Shown here: positions 9,570-18,725 of the stretch, piece by piece
Layout of the letters: every line of letters begins with the position of its first letter
Position numbering within the stretch: position 1 is the stretch's first letter
Source: Phytophthora colocasiae
Lineage: Eukaryota > Oomycota > Peronosporomycetes > Peronosporales > Peronosporaceae
Direction of reading: 5' to 3'
NCBI GenBank assembly: GCA_018806915.1
Contig: JAGKQI010000090.1
Coordinates: 2,542,001-2,606,000, forward strand
Length of the DNA stretch: 64,000 nt
The notes under the pieces: generated by a model
Seen by the model: the letters and a program-made list of their open reading frames with translations, nothing else
What the model was told of the DNA's origin: nothing
The model's database searches: none
Made by a program: the position numbers and the translations under genes

Positions 9570-10420
9570 GTGCCATCGTCCACTGCTGTTGTATACGCGC
9601 GTGTCATCGTTCACTGCTACCTTGCCCGCGCGTGCCGCTACGCCACTGCCGTCGAGCTGCTTGGCTTCGTGGATCGATGGCATGCGGGCTGCACAGGACT
9701 CGTCCGAGACTCACGTTCCTTCCCGCCGTGGATTCGCAACTGGGATTGTGCTCGAGAGGCGCAGCGTGGATGGATGCCGCCAACGGACGGGGTGACTGGA
9801 AAGGGCGCACCTTGCCCACGGCCGCAGTGTCGTCTGGAATCATGGTGCCCCACGCACTACATGAAAAAAAAAAACAATTTCTGTGATGGTAGCACAGTCA
9901 CAATGGGCAAGCTTCATCTCTTTTTATCGGAGCAGGTCTTTGGGAGAGAACCAAAGATATCGAAAGCCAAGATTGTTGGCAGTTCAACAGTTTGTGGATA
10001 CGTCAATGCAGTGGTAGATTTATACAATCAGCAAGTCAGCCTGCGAACTAACTCCAACGAGCATCCTCGATCAGCACAAGTCAAGCAACTCATTAAAAAC
10101 GTTCAAGCTGCAGCTACGGAAACGAGAAAAAAAAACTATCAAGACCGGGGTATCGGTTCGTCGCTAGACGGATATCATTCAGCTGGTCAATGTCGAGAAA
10201 TTTGTGATGTTTTTCTTACGTTAGATGACCTTCGAGGCCGAGCTGCCATTTTAGTGTCTCACCATGGTTTACTACGTGGTGAAAACGTGCGTGATCTATA
10301 GCTGGCAGATGTGTTTTCGCAGCTCCTTGATAAACGAGGGCTTTCAGCAGTGTACTGATCTAGTTTTGTTAATTCAACACGGCAAGACGAGCATTTAAGG
10401 CAAACTTCAGCACGTGGGAT
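9570..10420 (+). pseudogene. Crypton-like tyrosine recombinase, N-terminal half
   Basis: From about 9868 the frame carries TMGKLHLFL, a YVNAVVDLYNQQV stretch, a YQDRGIG block and a SHHGLLRGENVRDL block, ending at a TAG. Further in-frame similarity (LIQHGKTS) extends to about 10400. The HHGLLRG-N-R block and the QHGKT block are those of the oomycete Crypton recombinases, which use a tyrosine nuclease to cut and rejoin DNA. The preceding 100 codons (9570-9867) look unrelated. The catalytic C-terminal half is missing here but lies inverted next door (10429-10905). Confidence 0.6.
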
Positions 10421-10428
10421 TTACGCGA

Positions 10429-10905
10429 AACAAAGAAATGCTGCATCTTGTTGTAGGACGACTCGTAAGTATTCCAGTAATTCGATGAAGCCACGTGCAG
10501 CCAAATTGCGCTCCCAAGTTTCATCTAATATTTTTTGTTTGTATGTCTCTATGCCAGGAAAAATCAATGCTTTTAATTCTGCAGGTGGATCAATGACAGC
10601 GCGTTCAAGGTAGTAAAGTCATGAGCGTGGCGAATGTTCAGAGATTGCTCGAATGACCCGTGCCTGTGTGTCTGCGAGAAATTCACATCAGCACTTTCGA
10701 GCTGGCGAACGCCTTGTTGCCTATTGACGTGAGTTTTTTTTTATTGAAGGTCAACCCGAGATGTTGGAATATAGTATCATACCTTTCTTTGAGGGTTTTG
10801 TAGGAAATGGATTTATTGCGATCACGACCCCGCAGAAACTTTACACCATACCAATCTTGAGCTTGTCGAAATGATGCAAAATACTCCAAGTCCACATGAA
10901 AACGT
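10429..10905 (-). pseudogene. Crypton-like recombinase, C-terminal half, inverted
   Basis: The minus strand reads DWYGVKFLRGRDRNKSISY near 10840, then a stretch resembling the His-Arg block but degenerate (SIGNKAFASS). In another frame follow a RAVIDPP block, IFPGIE and EYLRVVLQQDAAFL near 10440. These are in the expected order for the C-terminal half of a Crypton recombinase, so this is the complement of the plus-strand half at 9570-10420. Frame changes show decay. Confidence 0.55.
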
Positions 10906-11117
10906 TCTAAAAAAAAAGAAGGTAATAGCTCCGACCGGGCAACGTGAACATTAAATTTTGTCAGCCCCTCCTCTCGATATTAAAATGCACTCCAAAGGAT
11001 CTATCACACTACGTAGCACAAACCGTTAAATACAAAATACACACAACTGTGAGCATTTGCTTGCTTGCGTTCGATCACTTACCGCAGAGAAACTTTGTAG
11101 CAATACTTTCTCCCTAA

Positions 11118-11807
11118 TCAGGTCGGCTCCACCGCCCAATCTCGGCGTCGTCGGGTTGGACAGCAACACCACTGGCTGGTCCCGCAGTGTGGGGAAGTCC
11201 ATGTCGTCCTAGCTGTACTATTAGCCCTGGCTGGACATCGCCATACCTGGCGTGTAACACTGATTGGGCGTGGGCGGGAGCCCGCAGAAGCGCACGGGCG
11301 TGTGCGCAGGCTCCAGGCCCGGCTCGCAGCCTGTAACGTAGATATTCTAGGGCATGGAGCGCGACCGCCCTGATCGCTCCTCGCTGCTCTCGTCGTCCAT
11401 AACGTCGCAGTCAATTTTCTTTGACCACGTCTGGCGTTGCGAACACGGGCTCCGCTTCGGCTGCCAAAGTTCGGCAGCTAAATGGGTGTGGGAGAAAACA
11501 GACTTTAGGTTCCGCCAATGGGCCAAAGTATTTAAGTCGTGACACAACTTCGTGATATCTACAAGTCTAACATGAGCAGCAGCTGTTATCTCGAGATACC
11601 AGGTCTCTGGGTCAGGACCTGACCGCGACCTTTCGCCCATTTACTTTCATGTACAACCTGGGGTACATGTACGTTCAGTTTCGAGTGCATGATCCACTCC
11701 TGAAATACAAAAATACATGTGCAGCGATAGAACACGCGCTTACCGCCGCGTCCTTTAACTACCAGAGATTTCTTGGAGGTCAGCGGCGGGCCTTTTAATT
11801 TAGCCAA
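11118..11807 (-). pseudogene. Unrecognised minus-strand coding-like region
   Basis: Several overlapping open frames lie here. One begins at 11807 (MAKLKGPPLTSKKSL) and meets a GTAAGC donor and a TTTCAG acceptor that would define a 44-nt intron, short for these organisms. A second (11347-11640) is rich in His and Ser and ends after a basic run. A third (11118-11414) is Arg/Ala/Pro-rich and partly mirrors GC composition. No motif is recognised, and the frames cannot be joined with confidence. It may be one decayed gene or only GC-rich open frames. Confidence 0.2.
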
Positions 11808-11918
11808 TGAGAGAAGTGATAATCGAATTATTCAGCCAGTCACAAGTACTTTTACAGCCACGTGGAGCTGCAGGTGTACACCACAAAACTGCCTCCAGTT
11901 TGAAAATAAAAAAAGCGC

Positions 11919-12157
11919 ATGGCGCGCCCCACAGCAGTGTGTAGCTACTGCGGTGACGCTCCTTGCGAGTTGCAGCGGTACAACAAGGACATTATCGGCA
12001 GCTGACGCCCACGCATAAGAGGCGCACTCCACGAAACGTCAAGCGCACACTCTCGTATCTGTATTACTATCTTAATCACGGTTACTACGACGGTCACCAT
12101 TCCGGTCTGCGCCGAGAAGTAGATCGACAATCTGAACGAGATTATAAGGTACTGTGA
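11919..12157 (+). pseudogene. Small CxxC-type ORF remnant
   Basis: From the ATG at 11919 the frame reads MARPTAVCSYCGDAPCELQ with four Cys, then stops near 12003. Another frame continues with KRRTPRN..LSYLYYYLNHG to 12157. The order CxYCG-xxPC followed by KRR and an aromatic-HG block resembles a small domain repeated in oomycete hypothetical proteins. One frame change separates the two halves. Function unknown; the family resemblance is from memory. Confidence 0.3.
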
Positions 12158-12561
12158 GTTCGTTGTTGTGTTTACCTATGGGAGCTCTAGCTTATCGAGG
12201 TATGTAACTGTTCTGTTCTTCTTTAGGCGTGTCTGCACATCTGCATCTCCAGACGCCGCTGGAGTGCTGACCGAACACTGAGTGAGCTGAACGTAAGTGT
12301 GTCCCGGTAATGAAACGCCGTAAAGTAGGTTAGTGGAATGATGCTCATCACAATTTCTAGGCCTATATATGCGTCAATTTCAAACACCCTTGCCTCCGAC
12401 TTGCCCCTTTCTTTGAGCAGTAGGTAGGTCCAGCTCTGTAAAGAGTCGCAAAACTCACGGGTAAAGAATAGCGAGAAGAGTACAAGCTCACCGCGCTCCT
12501 TGTAGGCTCGATCTACCTAGACCACTTTCACCAATTATTCCATCCACGTAGCCGTTACCGG
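12158..12561. other. No gene seen
   Basis: About 400 bp between small coding remnants. No open frame of note, repeat or promoter motif was recognised. Confidence 0.5.
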
Positions 12562-12741
12562 TCAGCTTTCGTTGAGCCGCTGGACGCGCCGCTGCAGCTT
12601 CAGACGTTGTATCGGCTCCGTCTCTGTCCCTTCCTCACAGTCTGCACTCTCATTGGTATCCTCCTCCTCCTCCTCGTCCACGTCGGACTCAAACTCCCAT
12701 TCCTCATCGCCAGCATTGTTCAGGAGGTCATGTATGTCCAT
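12562..12741 (-). CDS. Short acidic hypothetical ORF
   Basis: A start at 12741 opens a 59-codon frame that is very acidic in the middle (Glu/Asp run near residues 15-40) and ends with a basic Arg/Gln/Leu-rich tail before a TGA at 12562. Composition alone allows an open frame, and the Glu run comes from a CTC-rich plus strand. It may be the N-terminal exon of a decayed gene. No family recognised. Confidence 0.25.
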   Translation of the reverse strand: MDIHDLLNNAGDEEWEFESDVDEEEEEDTNESADCEEGTETEPIQRLKLQRRVQRLNES

Positions 12742-12843
12742 CGTTGATACGGAAGATCTCAAAATAACGAAACGACTGCAACATCAGCATCGAACTATTG
12801 TGGGCTTTACGGTTCTGTCATATTTATAGACCTACTCACCTTG

Positions 12844-12851
12844 GTGGTGAT
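12844..12851. repeat. hAT target duplication, left (GTGGTGAT)
   Basis: Eight bases identical to 16348-16355, directly abutting the CAGGGATTGATAGTT terminal repeats on both sides. Confidence 0.95.
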
Positions 12852-15800
12852 CAGGGATTGATAGTTGTGCATATTTTAGGAAGTTAATATTCGTATTCAG
12901 CAGAAACTGGAGTTCTGCTGTTCATATTCACAGGTAAAGTTGGCAGTTGATTGATATTCATAGTCATCTACTGTTTATGGATATCGTACGATAAGTAAAA
13001 TTCAAAGAGCGTCTCACTTAAAAAAAGTGTCTTAAAGCGACTCAGCGCTTAAGAAGATGCGTGCGGGTAGTTCCTACGTAGCATTCGAAATACTGATTTT
13101 GCTGTCTGGGAACTACACCGTAACAAAGCTCGATAAACCTTGGCGTCATTTTCAGACGAAGCAACTGCTTGGAATTCACGCACTGCTTACCCGAGGACGA
13201 GGCTGCGATCCGTGTGCAATATTTCGATCCTCTCCATTGCGCCGCTGTTATGTTTGAGCAATAACTGTTTTTCGGCGCGATCATTGTCTGTACGCGTGCG
13301 CAGGTTACTCATGACGATGCTTCCTGACGAAAACACACGCTCCTGAAAGGCAGTAGTTGAGCTTCTGCCAAGCCATATTCGTGCTAGTAGAGCAACAGAC
13401 GGAAACACACTTGCTCCTTCTTCACGAAACCACTGACAGACATCAACGCTGTTGATAACTTCGTGAATTTTCCAAAACCCGCGTCCATTTACTTGCACAG
13501 ACAATTTTCGAGCCAATTCGTCTTCTGACAAGCCTCGTCGATTTTGTTTTACTGCGACAGTCAGCCAGTTGGGTGTATAAGAGCGCCATTTGCGCAGAAT
13601 TTCATCTGCGGCTTGATCGTCTGCACTAAATTCTCCAAACGTATCGTCGTCAACCTGAATCGGCACTAAGTTGCTCTGCATCAAGTCAAACTGGGCATCC
13701 GTGACGAACTCTGCGGCGCTGGTGGGACTCTCTATGATGGTGCTTGTTTGGCCTCGACGAGTTGCTTGAAGTTGCTTGAAAACCATACGATGCTCCTCCT
13801 CTAAAAATCGCTCACCTCGCGCGAAAATATCGTCTACCTTTTTCTTTTTCGCTGCAGTTTTAGAGTCATCTTTGGCATCGACCACTTCAGCAATCTGTAG
13901 TCGCGCGGCACCTTTTGTCCGCGGGTCAAGCAAAAGCGGCATAATTGTCTCCTGGGTTAGTTCTGGCTGTCGTTGATCGAGCTGCCCTAGCGTCCGGGCG
14001 ATACAGGTTTTCCCACCATCCGATATATCTTCGATTGACTTCGAAACTCGTGGCAAATTGCGCTCATTTGTTTTGACGGAGCGTTGGGCGGTTAGATCAT
14101 AGCACAAAAACTCACGTGACGCCAAATTGTCACGTGCTGCCTTAATGAGTACCATAGTTTCAGATGAGAGGAGGTGTTCCTGTTGGATTTCCACCGAAGC
14201 CAAATGAGCAACAGAGTTGAGAATTGCTTCTAACTCCATAATTAACTTCCAGTCGTCCTTTGTAAGTGCGTTAAAATAAGTTGGATCGTCATCTTCATTG
14301 TCACCGCCAAAATATTTCTGGTACGCTTTGTAGTTCACGATGGTCCGTTGGAAAAGTGAGACTGTTGATGAAACACGAACCTCAATGTCCAGAAATGATT
14401 TTAGGACCGGGTAATGGTAGAACCTCTGCACCTCCTCCAGGCGGTTAATGCGTGCAGTAGTACTGAAATAATTATTCAGTCTGCGGACTTTTTTCACTAA
14501 AATCCCGCCTTCCGGAAATGCACCACCGGCAGTAACAATTATTTTTTTCTTCTCAAGCTTCTTCGTCACTGGATTCATCACTTTAACCGTGCGTTTACTT
14601 TCACGAAGTCCCATTCCGTAAAGGATGCACAGGTTCAGTACGTGCATGGTGCAGTCCGTTGCTAGTGTAGTATCAAACTCCTTCGACACCTTTCTAGCAG
14701 CGGCAGCCGTGTCTGAAATAGTATACTTCACGAACGATTCAATTTCCAGGTCAAACCGTTCCTTGACACGAGACTCAATCAGTTTCTTGAGCTGCACGGA
14801 TTCGTGTCCGTCATTTTTTACCGTGGCCAGAACAGCAACGTGATGAATGAACCACCTCTGATCGATAAACGCCAGTGATGCTCCAACAACGCCGTCCTTA
14901 GAAACGTTAGTCCACGAGTCGTGCATTAAAGTTACGAACGGCAATTCTTGGATAGCGTCAAGCTCCGACTTGATAAAGTGTTGCAAGAGTTCACAAAACA
15001 TGTCGAATTCTGCGTCCAAAAGATCGTTAAATGTCGGTGCGGCCAATACAGAAAACTCTGGATTTCCAGAGGCACATTTCATGAAGTCCTTAAAAACGTG
15101 AGATTGCACAATGTTGTACGGAAGTCCTGTACCAATAACGTTGTTAGCTTGCTGAGAACTCATGCCATTCACAGAGAATACTACCTTCTTTCATTAGCCA
15201 CAGCGCCATGTGCGTATTGATGTCTTTTGAGCTTGACGCCCAATGACTCTCTAGTGTCGATGTTCTCATTTGTGGAGCTGGTTTCTTTTTTTGAGTGTCA
15301 CTATCCAGTGGGATTGGTTGGTATTTTGCCGATTTAGAAGCCCGCGTGATAGAACCAGCTTTTGCATCAAGAATTCGCTTTTTCCCATGTCTGATCGTGT
15401 CCTGGTTTGCCACTTTGACTAACTCGTGTTCAGGATGGTTGTGCTTCATGTGGTCCATGGCGTTCGATGACGTCATGCAGTGACATAGTGCTCCTTCCCA
15501 AGAAGATGAAGAACGCTCTTCTTGCCAGAGAGCTTTTGCACAAACAAGGCAGATTGACCCGCATACTCTCTGATTACCGTTCGCAACGACGGTAATCGGC
15601 TTATCCAAAAGGTGGATGACTCCCCACCAAACACTGCGGCCATTTGATGGTTTGCCATGACTTATAGTCTTTGGTATCCCATTTTCGTCAAAGTCCGCTG
15701 CCACAAGATTACTTGAGCTGGGACTGTCATCTTCTGTGTCTTCGAGCACCAAACTTATTACAGTGGTGTCCTGTTCTGCCGTTGCCGGCTTACTTCGCCG

Positions 15801-16347
15801 CTGGGAGTTGACGCCGCTAGAAGACGTCCCAGAGGCTGTGTTCGGTTGTGCGGATGTGTATTTGTCAACACATCGCTCGCTGCAAAACCTGCAGCACAGC
15901 AATGCCCATACGACGATAGTTAACGCGCCACAATAGTAGTTTAGCTTTAGCCAAAACGATAAACGTGCCTAACAGTAAGTGGAGCGTCTTCTGGATGTTT
16001 GAAGTCGTTCGCGCATATGTGGTGCACTAAACTCCCACACGTTGTGCACTTGGCGGCTACGTCGATCTCTGGATTTCTGCAGGTTGCTGCAGCACACCTC
16101 ATCGCTGCTTTCCCGCCTGGTGAGCGGAAAGGAAATTGATGCTCGAAAGGAAAGGAAAGCAAGTGTCGATCTTCTGCCGTTTGGGTACATTCGATATGCC
16201 TTTGAATAGTCATATGTGCCTGTCCGAACGGACACAAGTGATATCTGTATTCATGACAAGCATTGGTCCTACGTGAGTATGCCTATCCGAACAAATATTC
16301 AATTGGTATTCAAACAAACGAATATATGAATCAACTATCAATCCCTG
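12852..16347 (-). mobile_element. hAT DNA transposon (3,496 bp)
   Basis: Ends are perfect 15-bp terminal inverted repeats (CAGGGATTGATAGTT), flanked by an exact 8-bp duplication GTGGTGAT, the hallmark of hAT. The single gene inside is a minus-strand hAT transposase. Identical target duplications and clean ends suggest a fairly young insertion. The transposase frame has at least one break. Confidence 0.95.
13187..16102 (-). pseudogene. hAT transposase (frameshifted or intron-bearing)
   Basis: A DDE-type transposase acting in the nucleus on the hAT ends. The N-terminal part (15144-16102) has Cys/His-rich zinc-binding stretches: CTTCGSLVHHIC, then LCCRFCSERC after a probable intron or frame change near 15945, then a BED-like CLVC..H..NHPEH. 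The core begins near 15172, with TLMHDSWTN, then DCTMHVLNLCI. The C-terminal dimerisation block (FPSVALLARIWLG..FQERVFSSGS) lies near 13350-13300. Between core and N-terminus one base is out of frame near 15180. Other than that the 661-codon core is open. It may be inactive by that single lesion. Confidence 0.85.
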
Positions 16348-16355
16348 GTGGTGAT
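16348..16355. repeat. hAT target duplication, right (GTGGTGAT)
   Basis: Right-hand copy of the 8-bp duplication at 12844-12851. Confidence 0.95.
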
Positions 16356-16390
16356 CCCTACACCAAACCCACGGTGCTTGAGTTTTGACC

Positions 16391-16445
16391 AACCACAGAC
16401 GTCCATGAGCCAAGTTAGTAACTTGGCTCATGGACGTCTGTGGTT
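16391..16445. repeat. 55-bp perfect palindrome
   Basis: Arms 16391-16417 and 16419-16445 are perfect 27-bp complements around a single G. No gene is adjacent. Confidence 0.95.
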
Positions 16446-16527
16446 CTATGGAATGGTTTTTTATAATTATTTCCTTTTTAAATCCAACAAGTTAGTTATT
16501 CTTTCTCATGGCTGTATCCCGCAAATA

Positions 16528-16811
16528 CAGTCCTGCACCTCCAATTCGGCACCGATGTCACATCATAACCTGTACGACCTAATGGCGGTCCAGACCAAGG
16601 GGGATGGACGGTGATGGGCGGGTAGGACGCAATGAACTGATTTATGAGGTTTTATTGTGGTGGTCGACGTTCACCATTCGAGCGGTGTTCGCTTCATCCT
16701 GAGCTAATTAACCAAATCAGTACATTTTGTATTGAGTCGGGTGCCTGAACACATGTAATAAGCCTTGCTTCTTGATATGTCCCACTCTGCCGAATTGGAG
16801 GTGCAGGACTG
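16528..16811. mobile_element. Tc1/mariner-type MITE (284 bp)
   Basis: Perfect 24-bp terminal inverted repeats beginning CAGTCCTGCACC (16528-16551 and 16788-16811), flanked by TA on both sides (16526-16527 and 16812-16813). CAGT ends with TA duplication are typical of Tc1/mariner. There is no coding capacity. Confidence 0.85.
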
Positions 16812-17049
16812 TATCTAAATAGTATGGCTCAACTCGAAAAATTGACGCAGCTACAGCAACTTTTGTAGGTGTCCGATCTAATCTGTCGCGCAGTGTATAC
16901 GACAACTTCCCTGGTACAGAGCGCTGCGCACGATGTGCAAGAAATCTTGACCGATCAGGTTGCCTTTCCGCAGTACAGACTTTACACTCGTACTTATCAT
17001 AGGCAATACAAAAATCACGATTACACTGTCCTTAACATGTAGTATTATA

Positions 17050-18544
17050 CACTCAGCGACAAAACCTTTGGGACAGTGACATTTTGGGCCATAACTTAGC
17101 TTCTAGGACGAGTTAGACGATGCTATTTAGATATGTTTCGGCGGTTTGATAGGTGAATAAGGGCTTGTGATGCTGACCTGGATTTCAAAGAACTACGGGT
17201 GGCTGGCATACAACGACCTGCTATCGCCACCGCGACAAAACTTTGTGACAACACGTTGACTTGGTTTCACTATAGTTAGGAATTGGAGAACTGGCTTCAT
17301 CGTACTATTTTCACTATGGGGCGGGGTACACCCATTACCGACGAAGAGCGCGGGCGCATGAAGGGCCTCCACGAGAGCGGCCGCAGCGTCCGCGGGATTG
17401 CCCAGCATCTTAAGCGCTCCCCCAATGGAATTAGCTACGCCCTGAAGAGTTCTAGAAAGAAGGAGAAGAAAGGCGGCCGTCCACCAACGCTCTCCGAGCG
17501 ACAGGTCCGACAGATCGTTCGAGCTGCTGCGACGGGGAACTTTCCTGCTGCTGAGCTAAAGGCTGAGTACAAGCTAGAGTTCTCGGTACGTACTGTGCAG
17601 AGACTTCTGTCTCGAACGGACTTCCTCTCCTACTCTAAAATGGACCGTACACTGCCACTGACTAAGGAGCACAAGACTGCTCGCCTTGAGTTCGCTGAGA
17701 GGCTCTCAACAGCGGCCCAGAAGGAGGTGGTCTGGCCGTTGATCATCTTTTCCGACGAAAAGAAGTTCAACTTAGACGGGCCCGACTGGTTCAAGAACTA
17801 CTGGAGAGATCTAAGGAGCCCTCCCCGACGTTGCATGCGACGCCAAAAACGGAGGAGGGTCTCTAATGATGTGGGGAGCGTTTGGGGTCAAGGGGAAATC
17901 CGATCTCGTGGTCCTAAAGGGACGACAAAACTCTCTGAGCTACATCTACACTATCTCTGAGCATCTGCTCCCGTTTGTGCACCGCAATTACGGTACTGAC
18001 TTCGCCTTCATGCAGGACAACGGCTCTATTCATGCGTCGGATGAAACCAAGTCGTTTTTCAAAGAGATTGGGGTGCGGCTACTAGACTGGCCCGCTCGCT
18101 CCCCCGACCTCAATCCCATTGAAAATGTTTGGTCAATTTTGGCGCGAAAGGTCTACGCCCACGGCAAGCAGTACAGCTCTGTGCCTGAGCTTACTGCTGC
18201 AGTGATGTCGGCGTGGGAATCAGTAACGATGAAGGAGCTGCTTTATCTGATGGAGAGCATGCCAGCAAGATGCTTCAAGGTCGGGATCAAGAAAGTGGAC
18301 GCAATCCCATATTAGGCCCATAGTGAAACTAAGTCAAAAGTTTGTCCTAAAGTTTTGTCGCGGTGCTGTCTGCGGTTCCTTGTATGGTAGCCTATCGTAG
18401 TTCTGCAAAACCTAGGTCAGCGTCACAAACTCCGTATTACTCTATCTACCAGCGGGAACATATCTAAATAGCATCGTCTAACTCGTCCTAGAAGCTAAGT
18501 TATGGCCCAAAATGTCACTGTCCCAAAGGTTTTGTCGCTGAGTG
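17050..18544 (+). mobile_element. Tc1/mariner transposon (1,495 bp) with IR/DR ends
   Basis: TA duplications at 17048-17049 and 18545-18546. The first 88 bp of each end are perfect inverted repeats (from CACTCAGCGACAAAACC). Similarity continues weakly for about 190 bp to a second copy of the GCGACAAAACYTT motif at 17232-17249 (left) and 18344-18362 (right, inverted). One transposase gene lies inside. Confidence 0.95.
17316..18315 (+). pseudogene. Tc1/mariner transposase (DD34E), one frameshift
   Basis: From the ATG at 17316 (MGRGTPITDEERG) an N-terminal paired helix-turn-helix region (HESGRSVRGIAQHL, then KKGGRPPTLSERQ) precedes the catalytic core: first Asp in IIFSDEKKF, second in FMQDNGSIHAS, and Glu 34 residues later in DLNPIENVW, i.e. 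DD34E. A surplus A in the run at 17847-17851 shifts the frame before the MMWGAF motif; otherwise the gene is full length (about 333 residues). It would bind the repeated GCGACAAAAC sites in the ends. The single lesion makes this copy non-autonomous unless it is a sequencing error. Confidence 0.93.
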
Positions 18545-18702
18545 TAAAACATGTTAAAGACTTGCCAGGGGATCAAAATAGAAGAAAATCCGATTAAGTC
18601 CGAATAATTTTGTGGACAGTGCTACTTTTGTAATTTCTGGAAAGAACGTTCGTGATTATCGGTATTAGCAGGGAAATACGCTCTTGGTTTTAGTAAACAG
18701 TA

Positions 18703-18717
18703 CCATTCTACAAGTTT
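18703..18717 (+). promoter_or_regulatory. Oomycete initiator of the Crinkler gene
   Basis: CCATTCTACAAGTTT fits the oomycete Inr (YCAYTYY) plus flanking region and ends 8 bp before the ATG at 18726. It makes 18726 the likely start rather than the in-frame codon at 18684, which lies upstream of the initiator. Confidence 0.6.
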
Positions 18718-18725
18718 CGAGAGAG

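Noticed and set aside
13776..15220. Plus-strand open frames within the hAT gene
   Set aside because: They are shadows of the transposase frame on the other strand.
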